This document shows, in pieces, positions 1 through 8,700 of a DNA stretch of 64,000 nt. Below the pieces are notes generated by a model. The model made no database searches. It was not told the origin of the DNA and worked only from the letters and a program-made list of their open reading frames with translations. The DNA is from Chryseobacterium elymi. Lineage in GTDB: Bacteria; Bacteroidota; Bacteroidia; Flavobacteriales; Weeksellaceae. A program made the position numbers and the translations under genes. The DNA lies in NCBI RefSeq assembly GCF_003385495.1, contig NZ_QNUH01000005.1, positions 186,001 through 250,000 on the forward strand. Reading direction: 5' to 3'. Position 1 is the first letter of the stretch. Each line of letters starts with the position of its first letter.

Positions 1-1006
1 CGTAAATAGGTCTGTAGGCCAAAATGGCAACCAGCATGCCTGTCATCATGATTGCTTTTCGTCCGATTTTATCTGAGAGCCAGCCGAAAAACACGAAGAA
101 CGGTGTACCCATTAACAGGGCAGTAGCCATTAAATAATCGACCTGCATCGAGTCTATATTCATCACTTTCTGGAGGAAGCTCATGGCGTAAAATTGTCCG
201 GTATACCAGATAACACCCTGTCCCATCGCAGCACCAAACAGTGCCAGTAAAACAAATTTGAAATTAAACTTGTTTCCGAAGCTTTCTTTTAACGGATTTT
301 TTGATGTTTTCCCTTCACTCTTAGCTTTCGCAAAAAGCGGCGATTCTTTCATGTTTTTTCTGATGAAATAAGATACTCCCACCATTAAAATTGAAATCCA
401 AAATGGAATTCTCCAGCCCCAGGAATCAAATTCTGCTGCAGATAGCGAGTTTTTAGTAATTAAAATGACGATTAATGAAATAAAAAGTCCGGCGGTAGCT
501 GTAGTCTGAATCCACGAAGTCCAGTAACCTCTTCTGTGAGGCTGTGCATATTCGGCAACATAGGTTGCGGCACCTCCGTATTCTCCTCCCAACGCCAAAC
601 CTTGTAAAAGTCTTAAGATTAAAACTAAAACCGGCGCCATGAACCCGATGGTTTCATATCCGGGAATACATCCGATCAGGAAAGTAGAGAATCCCATGAT
701 AAGAAGTGTAACAAGAAAGGTGTATTTTCTTCCGATAATATCACCTAATCTCCCAAAAAACAAGGCTCCGAAAGGCCTAACCACAAATCCGGCTGCAAAC
801 GTCGCCAATGTAGATAAAAATGCGGCAGTAGGATTGTCAGCAGGGAAAAATTTGGTTGCTAAAACGATCGCTAAACTTCCAAAAATATAAAAGTCATACC
901 ATTCTATCAGAGTACCAAGTGATGAAGCAGTGATCACGCTCCAGATGGTGCGGTTCTTCTGCCGGTCGGTCATATTTTCGTAGTTTTCGTGGTGATTTTC
1001 GCTCAT
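1..1006 (-). CDS. MHS-family MFS transporter (partial, runs off the left edge)
   Basis: A membrane transporter of the major facilitator superfamily, metabolite:H+ symporter (MHS) branch (ProP/ShiA-like), which in this family carries organic acids, betaines or shikimate with protons. The reading frame is open from the ATG at 1006 down to the window edge, about 335 residues, so the C-terminus is missing. Visible family marks are GTLIEWYDFYIFG near residues 27-39, typical of MHS helix 1, the loop 2-3 signature GRLGDIIGRK, and LQGLALGGEYGGAATYVAE in helix 4. Further hydrophobic segments follow. It starts 50 bp after the stop of the porin on the same strand, so the two are probably cotranscribed and may move the same solute across the outer and inner membranes. 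The substrate cannot be read from sequence. Confidence 0.88.
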   Translation of the reverse strand, partial: MSENHHENYENMTDRQKNRTIWSVITASSLGTLIEWYDFYIFGSLAIVLATKFFPADNPTAAFLSTLATFAAGFVVRPFGALFFGRLGDIIGRKYTFLVTLLIMGFSTFLIGCIPGYETIGFMAPVLVLILRLLQGLALGGEYGGAATYVAEYAQPHRRGYWTSWIQTTATAGLFISLIVILITKNSLSAAEFDSWGWRIPFWISILMVGVSYFIRKNMKESPLFAKAKSEGKTSKNPLKESFGNKFNFKFVLLALFGAAMGQGVIWYTGQFYAMSFLQKVMNIDSMQVDYLMATALLMGTPFFVFFGWLSDKIGRKAIMMTGMLVAILAYRPIY

Positions 1007-1056
1007 GTTGATTGATTTTGATATTAATAGATTAAGATATTAAGTTCATCCGGTGT

Positions 1057-2436
1057 TTAAAGGTAAATTTGAAACTGTACAATGAATTCGCCTTTTGAAG
1101 AAGGGCTTTCCGTAGGACTGGTATAAACCGGTCTTGTGGAATATTGCGTAGTGATCTTTGCGTGATGGCCGTCTATGAACCAGTTGGCACCCACGTCAAA
1201 CTGTGAAGATGATTTATCTAATGCTTCAAAGTTTTTGTGTGTATATGCCGCGAAAGGCTGTATTCTGATTTTTGGTTTTTCTGCCTGATTCGGAAGAAGT
1301 AAGCCTGCTTGGGCATACACTACATTCCCTGTTCCGATCATCGGTTGTAGATTTCCAGGACCCGCGATGGCTCTGTTTCCTGTAAAATTAGGGTCATTGG
1401 ATGCAATATTCATCGTTCCCAGATTTCTTATGTAGTTGGGGCCAAAATTATAGTTGTAATATCCGGCATAGGCAGAAACGGCCATCTTATGTTTGGCATT
1501 TCCCAAAGGAATATCTGCAAATGCATCCACTGCTAAAAGTGTAATGTCGTGTTTCTCAATATTAGAATTCACGGAAGTTCTGGTCCCGTCCGCCTGATGG
1601 TAAAAACCTGCACCTACATTAAATACTTTTTTCGTTCCTAAATACGAACCCACTTTGAAAGGAAGGGTATTTGATTCTTCATCAAGGAACTGGTATTCAA
1701 CATAACCGGCTTTAGAAAAGCTTGGATTTCCATTGTTGTCAACCGCTGCGGCTCTTGATGGATCCATTACATTGACTGGAGCCATATCAGTTGCAAAAGG
1801 CTTGTTTAAGCTGAAACGGTATTCCAGTTTTCCATATTTCCCTTTAGTAAACATCCCGAGCTGTCTGGCAAACTGGTCAGAATTATCAATCAAAGGCCAT
1901 GAGAAAATAGGGGAATCTACAGTAAGGAAGTTCAATGTTGAAGCCATCGTCATACGTGAAAGCCCCATGTAGTAATGAAGTCCTGCCCCTAAAGATAAAC
2001 TGAATTTTCCCGCTTCTCCAGGTAAAATAACTGCGTACTCATTCCATGCATCATGGAAAAATAATTGTGGCTTCTTACCATTTCCATAACCTCCTGTTCC
2101 CGTGGTACCTGTCGCTCCTCCGTTGATGAAGGTCTGGTTATTGATCCCAAAGTGAGCAAGAATCATGTATCGTTTAGAAATTTGTGCGTACATTAAAGCA
2201 CGTAACCTTCTGTTTCCCAGGCTCAAGGAATTATCGGTAGCTTCCCCCGCAACCATACTACCGGGATTCATTTGGGTATTTCTGAGCCAAAACTGGTCCC
2301 ATAAAATAAATCTGATGTACTTATCTCCTTCCGGATTGAGGTTTAATTTTAACCCGCCTCCGTAATCAGGAGAACCCTGTGAGTATAAAGAACTGCTTAT
2401 TAGGGTTAGTCCAATAATTGGAAGTAATTTCTTCAT
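1057..2436 (-). CDS. Outer-membrane beta-barrel porin-like protein
   Basis: A 459-residue predicted outer-membrane protein. It opens with a clear signal peptide (MKKLLPIIGLTLISSSLYSQ, cleavage after residue 19 or 20). The rest is rich in alternating polar and aromatic strands and ends in a short beta strand finishing YL (FIVQFQIYL), typical of porins inserted by the BAM machinery. It resembles the phosphate-selective-porin-like family common in Chryseobacterium. Sequence alone does not give the solute. The MHS transporter follows 50 bp downstream, suggesting a two-gene uptake operon. No TAnnTTTG promoter box was found upstream on this strand. Confidence 0.75.
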   Translation of the reverse strand: MKKLLPIIGLTLISSSLYSQGSPDYGGGLKLNLNPEGDKYIRFILWDQFWLRNTQMNPGSMVAGEATDNSLSLGNRRLRALMYAQISKRYMILAHFGINNQTFINGGATGTTGTGGYGNGKKPQLFFHDAWNEYAVILPGEAGKFSLSLGAGLHYYMGLSRMTMASTLNFLTVDSPIFSWPLIDNSDQFARQLGMFTKGKYGKLEYRFSLNKPFATDMAPVNVMDPSRAAAVDNNGNPSFSKAGYVEYQFLDEESNTLPFKVGSYLGTKKVFNVGAGFYHQADGTRTSVNSNIEKHDITLLAVDAFADIPLGNAKHKMAVSAYAGYYNYNFGPNYIRNLGTMNIASNDPNFTGNRAIAGPGNLQPMIGTGNVVYAQAGLLLPNQAEKPKIRIQPFAAYTHKNFEALDKSSSQFDVGANWFIDGHHAKITTQYSTRPVYTSPTESPSSKGEFIVQFQIYL

Positions 2437-2735
2437 AAATTATCAATTTTTGGCGTTATTTTTTGCGAAAGCCAAATTGTAATTAATAATTTATTTACGA
2501 AAATTTAATATATATTATTGGTAATAATATAGTTTTTACGTAATGATCTGCTTTTCAGATACGAGTTTCGGGTTTTAGTGTGGAAGAGTTTGAGGGGTTT
2601 AGAGTGAATATATTCTTGGTTGCTAGTTGCTGGTTCATAGCTGAGTTAATAATCAATTGTCTGAAATATGATATCTGATGTCTGACATCTTGATTCTTGG
2701 TTCTTGGTTCTTGAATCTTATATCTTATATCTGGA
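2437..2735. other. Intergenic stretch with heptamer array
   Basis: About 300 bp between the porin start and the stop of the InsA-like gene. The left part is AT-rich and presumably holds the porin promoter. The right part (about 2613-2732) is a degenerate array with a 7-nt period, listed separately. No ORF is supported here. Confidence 0.6.
2613..2732. repeat. Degenerate 7-nt periodic array (NNNTCTN), TCT orientation
   Basis: The trinucleotide TCT recurs at exactly 7-nt intervals at 2674, 2681, 2688, 2695, 2702, 2709, 2716, 2723 and 2730, with another in phase at 2660. The intervening four bases vary (for example TTCTTGG, ATCTTAT). An upstream part (TTCTTGG TTGCTAG TTGCTGG) has the same period. 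The array ends at the 3' end of the InsA-like gene. Related arrays occur at 10622, 13988, 15103 and 15516. Confidence 0.85.
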
Positions 2736-3152
2736 CTACTTCTTAAACCTCTCCCATTTAATCAGCATGTATTTATCTGCAAACTGAGTAATGATAAGTC
2801 CAGAGTTTTTGATGTTGTCTTCCTTGGCAATATATTCTATCAACTCATTTTGTTTCAGTATTTTATAGACGGGATGGAATTCAGAATGGGGTGGCCTTGT
2901 GATATTGTATTTTTTGATCCAGGAGCTGACCGTAACGTGAGAAACCCCAATAATTCGCTCTATTTCGCGGAAGCTTAATCCTTCAAGATAGAGTTGTAGA
3001 GCCTTGGTTACGTAATAATCGTCGATCTGTTTTCCTATTTTTTTGACGGTGAAATAGTAGTTGCAGTCTTTGCAGAGAAAACGCTGTTTTTGATTTATGA
3101 TCCCGCTTTTTACAATTGTACCGCCATTGCATTTAGGGCATTTGTTTTCCAT
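2736..3152 (-). CDS. InsA-like zinc-ribbon/helix-turn-helix protein
   Basis: A 138-residue predicted DNA-binding protein. The N-terminus is a zinc ribbon with C5-x2-C8 and C27-x2-C30, as in InsA of IS1 and related transposase helpers. A helix-turn-helix follows at about residues 57-80 (LSFREIERIIGVSHVTVSSW), then about 50 residues of unfamiliar C-terminal sequence. No InsB transposase frame, terminal inverted repeats or target duplication were seen, so this is not a working IS1 element. It is divergent from the arginine operon with a 160-bp gap, which fits a domesticated transposase-derived regulator. Its target is not known. It could also be an old IS remnant, but the frame is intact and the C-terminal extension looks structured. 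Confidence 0.7.
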   Translation of the reverse strand: MENKCPKCNGGTIVKSGIINQKQRFLCKDCNYYFTVKKIGKQIDDYYVTKALQLYLEGLSFREIERIIGVSHVTVSSWIKKYNITRPPHSEFHPVYKILKQNELIEYIAKEDNIKNSGLIITQFADKYMLIKWERFKK

Positions 3153-3258
3153 AACTATATGTTTTTAGCAAATATATAATAATTTAGCAATATTATATTT
3201 TATTGTAAAGATAAAATTACCTGTGTATTTCTTTAAAACAAAAAAAATATCTTTTTAA

Positions 3259-3291
3259 TTTGGTTTTTAAAGTTATTATGTTTTAAATTTG
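3259..3291 (+). promoter_or_regulatory. Promoter of the arginine operon (Bacteroidota type)
   Basis: A -33-like TTTG at 3259-3262 and a -7 box TAAATTTG at 3284-3291 are separated by 21 bp, matching the TTTG-N19/21-TAnnTTTG pattern of Bacteroidota primary sigma factors. It lies 21 bp before the GNAT start codon. Confidence 0.7.
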
Positions 3292-3312
3292 CCAAAAAAA
3301 TTAGATAAATAA

Positions 3313-3918
3313 ATGGAAATAGAAATTTCCTCATGCGAACATCTCATGTATGTGAGTGAAATACAGCAGGAAATGTATGATTCAGCACAGCGCAGAGGAA
3401 CGGGGATCGCAAAACGTTCCATTGAATACTTAACGAAAAAGATTTCAGATGGTAATGCTGTGGTTGCTACTGAAAACGGCAAATGGGTGGGGTTCTGTTA
3501 CATTGAGACCTGGTCGCATGGTCAGTTCGTAGCCAACTCAGGACTTATTGTATCTCCGAACTACAGGAACAGGGGAGTCGCCACTTTGATCAAGAATAAA
3601 GTTTTCCAGTTATCTAGAGAAAAATATCCCAATGCAAAAGTATTTGGGTTAACCACGGGACTTGCCGTCATGAAGATCAATAGCGATCTTGGTTATAAGC
3701 CAGTAATTTATTCTGAGCTCACTCAGGATGAAGAATTCTGGAACGGTTGCAAGAACTGTGTGAACTATGAAATTTTAATGAAAAAGGAACGTAAAAACTG
3801 TCTGTGTACAGCGATGCTTTTCGTTCCTGAAAATAATAATAAAGTAAACGGGACTGAAATTCAGCAGTCCGAAATTGATGAGTACAATGGAGAAAAAGAA
3901 AGTCGTCTTAGCGTTTAG
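3313..3918 (+). CDS. GNAT acyltransferase, probable glutamate N-acyltransferase (first step of arginine synthesis)
   Basis: A 201-residue GCN5-related acyltransferase, first gene of the arginine operon. The acyl-CoA-binding motif is visible at about residues 81-95 (VSPNYRNRGVATLIK, the RxxGxA loop). No argA or argJ is present, so this gene is the natural candidate for acylating glutamate. Because the downstream transcarbamylase looks succinylornithine-specific, the acyl donor is likely succinyl-CoA. That is inference from pathway logic, not from residues in this protein. The end overlaps the start of argG, implying translational coupling. Confidence 0.75.
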   Translation: MEIEISSCEHLMYVSEIQQEMYDSAQRRGTGIAKRSIEYLTKKISDGNAVVATENGKWVGFCYIETWSHGQFVANSGLIVSPNYRNRGVATLIKNKVFQLSREKYPNAKVFGLTTGLAVMKINSDLGYKPVIYSELTQDEEFWNGCKNCVNYEILMKKERKNCLCTAMLFVPENNNKVNGTEIQQSEIDEYNGEKESRLSV

Positions 3919-5080
3919 CGGAGGTTTGGATACCTCTTACTGCGCCAAATATCTTAGTGAAACACTGGGATATGAAGTGTATGCAGTGACTGTAAATACC
4001 GGAGGTTTTTCTAAAGAAGAAGAAAAAGAACTGGAGAAAAAAGCCTTCAATCTTGGGGTGAAAGAATACAGGTGCGTTGATGCTCAGGAGGATTATTATA
4101 ATTCTTGTGTAAAATATCTGATTTACGGAAATGTGCTTAAAAACAATACCTATCCATTATCTGTAAGTGCTGAACGTACGGTTCAGGCACAGGAAATTGC
4201 AAAATACGCAATTGAAACCGGTGCAGATGCTATTGCTCACGGAAGTACGGGAGCTGGAAATGATCAGGTCCGTTTCGATTTGATTTTCCAGGTAATGTGT
4301 CCGGAAGTTGAGATCATCACACCAATCCGCGATATGAGCCTGTCCCGTGAAGAAGAAATTGAATTCCTGAAAAATCATGGATATAAAATGGAATTCCATA
4401 AAGCTCAGTATTCTGTGAATAAAGGATTGTGGGGAACATCAGTTGGAGGAAAGGAAACATTGACATCACGAAATTACCTTCCGGAAGAAGCTTTTCCGTC
4501 ACAAATTAAAGAAACGCAGCCGTCAGAACTGGAGATTGAATTTAAAAATGGTGAGGTTGTGGCTGTAAATGGAGAAAATTTTGAACATTCTGTGTATGCT
4601 ATTCAGAAAATTGAAGAACTCGCTTCTGCTTACGGAATTGGCCGTGACATCCATGTGGGAGATACAATTGTTGGAATCAAAGGAAGAGTAGGGTTTGAAG
4701 CGGCGGCAGCATCTGTGATCATCAAAGCCCATCATTTACTGGAAAAACATACCCTCTCAAAATATCAGCAGATGATGAAATCCCAGCTTTCCGACTGGTA
4801 TGGAAACTGGCTTCATGAAGCACTTTTTCTGGATCCTGTGATGAGAAATATTGAATCTTTCCTAAAGGATTCTCAGGAAACGGTTAGCGGAAAAGTATTT
4901 GTAACCCTTTATCCATACAGGTTTATTTTAAACGGAATTGAATCCAGACATGATCTGATGTCTGATAAATTCGGAAGTTATGGTGAAGCTAACAGAGCCT
5001 GGACGGGAGAAGATGTAAAAGGATATACAAAAATTGTAAGCAATTCCTTAAACATATACCACCAGATCAATTCAAAATAA
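3887..5080 (+). CDS. argG: Argininosuccinate synthase
   Basis: Ligates citrulline and aspartate with ATP to give argininosuccinate, the penultimate arginine step, in the cytoplasm. The N-terminal P-loop of the ATP pyrophosphatase family is clear (VVLAFSGGLDTSYC). HGSTGAGNDQVRF at about residues 118-130 is the conserved citrulline/aspartate site. With the ATG at 3887 it has 397 residues, normal for the family. An in-frame TTG at 3875 and ATG at 3878 would add a few residues, but MEKKKVVLAFSGG is the usual beginning. It overlaps the GNAT gene by 32 nt in another frame and is followed 62 bp later by argC. Confidence 0.96.
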   Translation: MEKKKVVLAFSGGLDTSYCAKYLSETLGYEVYAVTVNTGGFSKEEEKELEKKAFNLGVKEYRCVDAQEDYYNSCVKYLIYGNVLKNNTYPLSVSAERTVQAQEIAKYAIETGADAIAHGSTGAGNDQVRFDLIFQVMCPEVEIITPIRDMSLSREEEIEFLKNHGYKMEFHKAQYSVNKGLWGTSVGGKETLTSRNYLPEEAFPSQIKETQPSELEIEFKNGEVVAVNGENFEHSVYAIQKIEELASAYGIGRDIHVGDTIVGIKGRVGFEAAAASVIIKAHHLLEKHTLSKYQQMMKSQLSDWYGNWLHEALFLDPVMRNIESFLKDSQETVSGKVFVTLYPYRFILNGIESRHDLMSDKFGSYGEANRAWTGEDVKGYTKIVSNSLNIYHQINSK

Positions 5081-5142
5081 AGAATTTTAAAAGAGGGATT
5101 TAACCAATGATAGGATGAACTCCTGTCAATCAAAAAAATCAT

Positions 5143-6105
5143 ATGAAAAAAGTAGGAATTGTAGGCGCCAACGGCTACACAGGAAGCGAATTGGTCCGTG
5201 TGCTGGCTTTTCATCCCAATGTAACATTGAGTTTTTTATATAGTCGTTCCAATTCGGGAACAAAGATTTCAGATTTGTACCCGGATTTAGAGGCAGTTTG
5301 TGAGCAGGTTTTAACGGACAGACCGCAAGATGTGGATATTTTATTCCTATGCCTTCCTCATAAAGAAAGTCAGAACTGGTTGAGCCAGAATCCTGTTAAA
5401 GATGAAACTTTAGTCATTGATTTAGGGAACGATTTCCGTCTGGATGGAAAATTTGGAAACAGGAATTTTATCTACGGACTTCCTGAAATCAATAAAAAAA
5501 ATCTGGAAAGAGCAAAAAGTATTGCCAATCCCGGATGTTTTGCAACGGCTATTCAATTGGCTCTTATTCCATTAGCCGAAAAAGGTTTGTTGAATGAAGT
5601 GTACACAACAGGAATTACAGGATCAACAGGCGCGGGCCAATCTTTACAGGCAACGACTCATTTTACGTGGAGGAACGATAATATTTCGGCATACAAAACA
5701 TTGACGCATCAGCATGTGGATGAGGTTTTACAGCAGTTAGTTTCATCTAACCATAAAGAGATCAGTCTGAATTTTGTTCCATGGAGAGGTGATTTTGCAA
5801 GAGGAATTTTTACAAGTTCTACAGTGAAAACGGAATTAGTACTTTCAGATATCATTCAGTTGTATCAGGAGTTTTATGAAGAAGAGCCTTTTGTGAAGGT
5901 AAGTGAAAATGCAATTGATTTAAAGCAGGTTGTCAACACCAATCGCTGTGTGATTCATATAGAAAAGAGTGGAAATGTAGCAGTCATTCACTCAGCGATT
6001 GACAATTTGTTGAAAGGAGCCTCCGGACAGGCCGTACAAAACATGAATATAGCGATGGGTTGGGAAGAAAACCTGGGACTGAACTTAAAGCCGATAGCAT
6101 TTTAA
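5143..6105 (+). CDS. argC: N-acyl-gamma-glutamyl-phosphate reductase
   Basis: NADPH-dependent reduction of the acyl-glutamyl phosphate to the semialdehyde, third step of arginine synthesis. The Rossmann start VGIVGANGYTGSELVR (residues 3-18) and the catalytic-cysteine motif NPGCFATA (about residues 129-136) are present, as is HQHVDE later. At 320 residues it belongs to the shorter ArgC type. In this organism the acyl group is probably succinyl (see argF'). It lies between argG and argD in a same-strand operon. Confidence 0.95.
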   Translation: MKKVGIVGANGYTGSELVRVLAFHPNVTLSFLYSRSNSGTKISDLYPDLEAVCEQVLTDRPQDVDILFLCLPHKESQNWLSQNPVKDETLVIDLGNDFRLDGKFGNRNFIYGLPEINKKNLERAKSIANPGCFATAIQLALIPLAEKGLLNEVYTTGITGSTGAGQSLQATTHFTWRNDNISAYKTLTHQHVDEVLQQLVSSNHKEISLNFVPWRGDFARGIFTSSTVKTELVLSDIIQLYQEFYEEEPFVKVSENAIDLKQVVNTNRCVIHIEKSGNVAVIHSAIDNLLKGASGQAVQNMNIAMGWEENLGLNLKPIAF

Positions 6106-6383
6106 AAAGTGATCATTAAAGTGAATGGTCAATAAGTCAATTGTGAATTGAAAAACCGAAATATTCGACTTAGGAAAATGGAGCGTTAAGAAAATTGAAA
6201 TTTAATCCGTTAAAAAATTCTCACTGTTTGAGCACGAGACAAATTTTTAACCGAAGAACAAATAGTCAATTCGTGCGAGTTTTGAGGATTTTAGGATTCA
6301 ATTTTAATTTTTAGTGGAATTTTCCAGTCTTGAACTTTTGTTTCTTTTGTTTCAAGACAAAAGAAATTAATTAAAACAAAAAA
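6106..6383. repeat. Probable dispersed intergenic element between argC and argD
   Basis: The gap holds structured non-coding DNA. GAGCACGAG near 6229 and TTCGTGCGAG near 6271 can pair, and a perfect 10-bp hairpin TTTCTTTTGT / ACAAAAGAAA lies at 6341-6366 with a 6-nt loop, just ahead of argD. The arrangement resembles intergenic repeats I remember from Chryseobacterium genomes, but only one copy is in this window. No ORF is supported. Confidence 0.45.
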
Positions 6384-7523
6384 ATGAATTTATTCAACGT
6401 ATATCCATTATTCAACATAAATCCGGTAAAAGCTCAGGGATCATTTCTTTGGGATGATAAAGGAGAAAAATACCTTGACTTTTACGGAGGTCATGCCGTG
6501 ATTTCCATCGGACACAATCATCCACATTATCAAACTCAATTAAAAGAGCAGCTGGAGAAAATATCTTTTTATTCAAATTCTGTTCAGAATGAATTGCAGA
6601 CTGAGCTGGCTGAAAAACTGGGGAAACTTTCAGGCTATGAAGATTACAATCTTTTCCTGTGTAATTCAGGAGCTGAAGCTAATGAAAATGCATTAAAACT
6701 GGCATCTTTCCATAACGGGAAAAGTAAAGTGCTTTATTTCTCAGGATCCTTCCATGGAAGAACTTCGGCAGCGGTTTCTGTGACAGATAATCCAAAAATT
6801 GTTGCTCCGGTTAATTTTTCTGAAAGATTTATCAAATCTGAATGGAATGATATCGAACAGCTTGAAGAGATCTTTGAAACACAGGGAAATGAAATTTCAT
6901 CCGTCATTATTGAAGGAATTCAGGGCGTGGGTGGAATTATGATCCCAACAGCAGAATTCTTATCCAAAATTAAAGAACTGTGCGAAAAATATGATGCAGT
7001 ATTGATTCTCGATGAAGTTCAGTCAGGGTACGGAAGAAGCGGATATTTCTTTGCCCATCAGGAATTTGGGATTGAACCGGATATGATCACGACAGCAAAA
7101 GGAATGGGAAATGGTTTCCCGATCGGAGGTGTTTTGATTCATCCAAAATTCCAGGCAAGCAATGGTTTGCTGGGAACAACTTTCGGAGGAAATCATCTAG
7201 CTTGTACCGCAGCGATTGCTGTTCTGGATGTGATGAAGGAAGAAAATCTTATGTCCAATGCTCAGCAAATGGGTGATTATATTGAAAACGAAATTAAAGG
7301 CCTTCCACATATTAAATCCATCCGAAGGAAAGGATTAATGATCGGAATAGAGTTGGATCAGGACTGTTCTGAAGTGAGGAAAAGTCTGTTATATGATCAT
7401 CACATTTTTACAGGAAATTCCAATGATAAAAATGTATTGAGGATTCTTCCGGCTCTGAATATCGGCAAAGAGGAAACAGATCTTTTTGTTGGTGCTTTGA
7501 AAGTAGTTTTAGATAAGATTTAA
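6384..7523 (+). CDS. argD: Acylornithine aminotransferase
   Basis: PLP-dependent class III aminotransferase that converts N-acyl-glutamate semialdehyde to N-acylornithine with glutamate as donor. The cofactor-binding regions are visible: NSGAEANENALKLA (about residues 94-107), SFHGRTSAA, LDEVQSGYGRSG, and the lysine of TTAKGMGNG (about residues 234-242) that forms the internal aldimine. Its 379 residues are typical. It is separated from argC by a 278-bp structured gap and from argF' by 206 bp, but gene order and strand keep it within the arginine cluster. Confidence 0.94.
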   Translation: MNLFNVYPLFNINPVKAQGSFLWDDKGEKYLDFYGGHAVISIGHNHPHYQTQLKEQLEKISFYSNSVQNELQTELAEKLGKLSGYEDYNLFLCNSGAEANENALKLASFHNGKSKVLYFSGSFHGRTSAAVSVTDNPKIVAPVNFSERFIKSEWNDIEQLEEIFETQGNEISSVIIEGIQGVGGIMIPTAEFLSKIKELCEKYDAVLILDEVQSGYGRSGYFFAHQEFGIEPDMITTAKGMGNGFPIGGVLIHPKFQASNGLLGTTFGGNHLACTAAIAVLDVMKEENLMSNAQQMGDYIENEIKGLPHIKSIRRKGLMIGIELDQDCSEVRKSLLYDHHIFTGNSNDKNVLRILPALNIGKEETDLFVGALKVVLDKI

Positions 7524-7527
7524 ACTA

Positions 7528-7698
7528 CAAAAGAAAAGAGCACTTTAGTAATGATAAGAAACTACTAAATGCTTAAAAAGAACCCTTGAGTTTTCTGAAA
7601 ATCTTGATTTTCATCTTATGTGAACTTTAATATAGATATCATTTTAAACTTACTTATGTGTTCTAAAGTGTTTAAATAAAAGAAACTTTTGTGGTTAA
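7528..7698. repeat. Palindromic dispersed repeat, copy A (partly degraded)
   Basis: The argD-argF' gap contains GCACTTTAG on the left, a central AAAATC/GATTTTCAT hairpin, and on the right AAGTGTTTAAA followed by ACTTTTGTGGTTAAG. The same landmarks in the same order appear at 25161-25344, and a left arm alone at 28110-28156. The ends (CCACAAAAGT and ACTTTTGTGG) are inverted repeats. Confidence 0.55.
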
Positions 7699-7729
7699 GA
7701 TTATTACAATTAATTAAAAAAATCATCAA

Positions 7730-8689
7730 ATGAAAAAATTCACCTCTGTAAGCGATGTAGAAAACTTACAGGAAATCATAAAAAAAGCTTTACAAATTAA
7801 AGAAAACCCCGATTCCGAAACAGAAAAAGGAAAGGGAAAAACAATAGGTCTGGTATTTTTGAATTCAAGTTTAAGAACACGTTTAAGCAGCCAGATCGCA
7901 GCACAGAATTTAGGATTGAATGTTCTGACCTTAAACGCTGCTCAGGAAGCCTGGAATCTGGAGTTTGCAGACGGAGCTGTAATGAACGGTGACACCGTTG
8001 AACACATCAAAGATGCAATAGAAGTATTAAACCAATATTGTGATATCATTGCAGTACGTTGTTTTGCGGGAATGAAATCTAAGGAAGATGATGTTAATGA
8101 AAGTATCCTGAGTCAGTTTGAGCAGCATGCTAAAGTGCCTGTGATTTCTCTGGAATCGGCAACGCGACACCCGCTTCAAAGTCTGGCAGACTGTATTACC
8201 ATCACAGAAAACTGGAAAGAAGAGCGTAAACCGAAAGTGGTTCTTACCTGGGCGCCACACATCAAGCCGATTGCTCAAGCCGTAGGAAATTCCTTTGCAG
8301 AATGGATGCAGGAAATGGATGTAGATTTTGTAATCGCTAATCCCGAAGGGTATGATCTCGATAAGAAATTTACAAAAGATATTAAAGTGATCCATAACCA
8401 GGATGAAGCTTTAAAAGATGCAGATTTTATCTATGTGAAAAACTGGTCCTCTTTCGATGACTATGCAGCTATGCCGGAAGTAAAGGATAACTGGATGCTG
8501 ACCGGAGAAAAGTTGAAAAGTACAAATAACGGAAAGGTAATGCACTGTCTCCCTGTCCGTCGTAATGTAGAATTAAGTGATGAGGTAATGGACGGAGAAA
8601 ACTCCATTATCTATCAGCAGGCTAAAAACAGAATTTTCTCTGCACAAGCCGTTTTTAGCGAAATTCTGAATGAATTGAATTCCAAATAA
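7730..8689 (+). CDS. argF': N-succinylornithine carbamoyltransferase (ArgF')
   Basis: Transfers the carbamoyl group to N-acylornithine, giving N-acylcitrulline; this is the Bacteroidota/Xanthomonas variant of arginine synthesis. The carbamoyl-phosphate loop reads NSSLRTR (residues 45-51) and the C-terminal HCLPVRR motif is intact. Length 319 residues. Residue 90 is Val, in GDTVEHI. Published work on the Bacteroides fragilis succinylornithine enzyme (Pro90) and the Xanthomonas acetylornithine enzyme (Glu92) showed that this site sets specificity, with Pro, Ser, Ala or Val giving succinylornithine use. That predicts N-succinylornithine as substrate here. No ordinary ornithine carbamoyltransferase is seen in the window. 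Confidence 0.92.
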   Translation: MKKFTSVSDVENLQEIIKKALQIKENPDSETEKGKGKTIGLVFLNSSLRTRLSSQIAAQNLGLNVLTLNAAQEAWNLEFADGAVMNGDTVEHIKDAIEVLNQYCDIIAVRCFAGMKSKEDDVNESILSQFEQHAKVPVISLESATRHPLQSLADCITITENWKEERKPKVVLTWAPHIKPIAQAVGNSFAEWMQEMDVDFVIANPEGYDLDKKFTKDIKVIHNQDEALKDADFIYVKNWSSFDDYAAMPEVKDNWMLTGEKLKSTNNGKVMHCLPVRRNVELSDEVMDGENSIIYQQAKNRIFSAQAVFSEILNELNSK

Positions 8690-8700
8690 CGGAAATCAAT

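Noticed and set aside
2613..2732. Possible CRISPR array because of regular spacing
   Set aside because: The period is 7 nt with no constant repeat of 20 nt or more and no spacers; no cas genes are in the window.
2736..3152. Complete IS1 element
   Set aside because: There is no InsB-type DDE frame, no terminal inverted repeats and no target duplication; the protein also has a non-InsA C-terminal extension.
3153..3312. ArgR-type operator before the arginine operon
   Set aside because: No pair of 18-bp ARG-box-like palindromes was found; only AT-rich DNA and the promoter boxes are visible.
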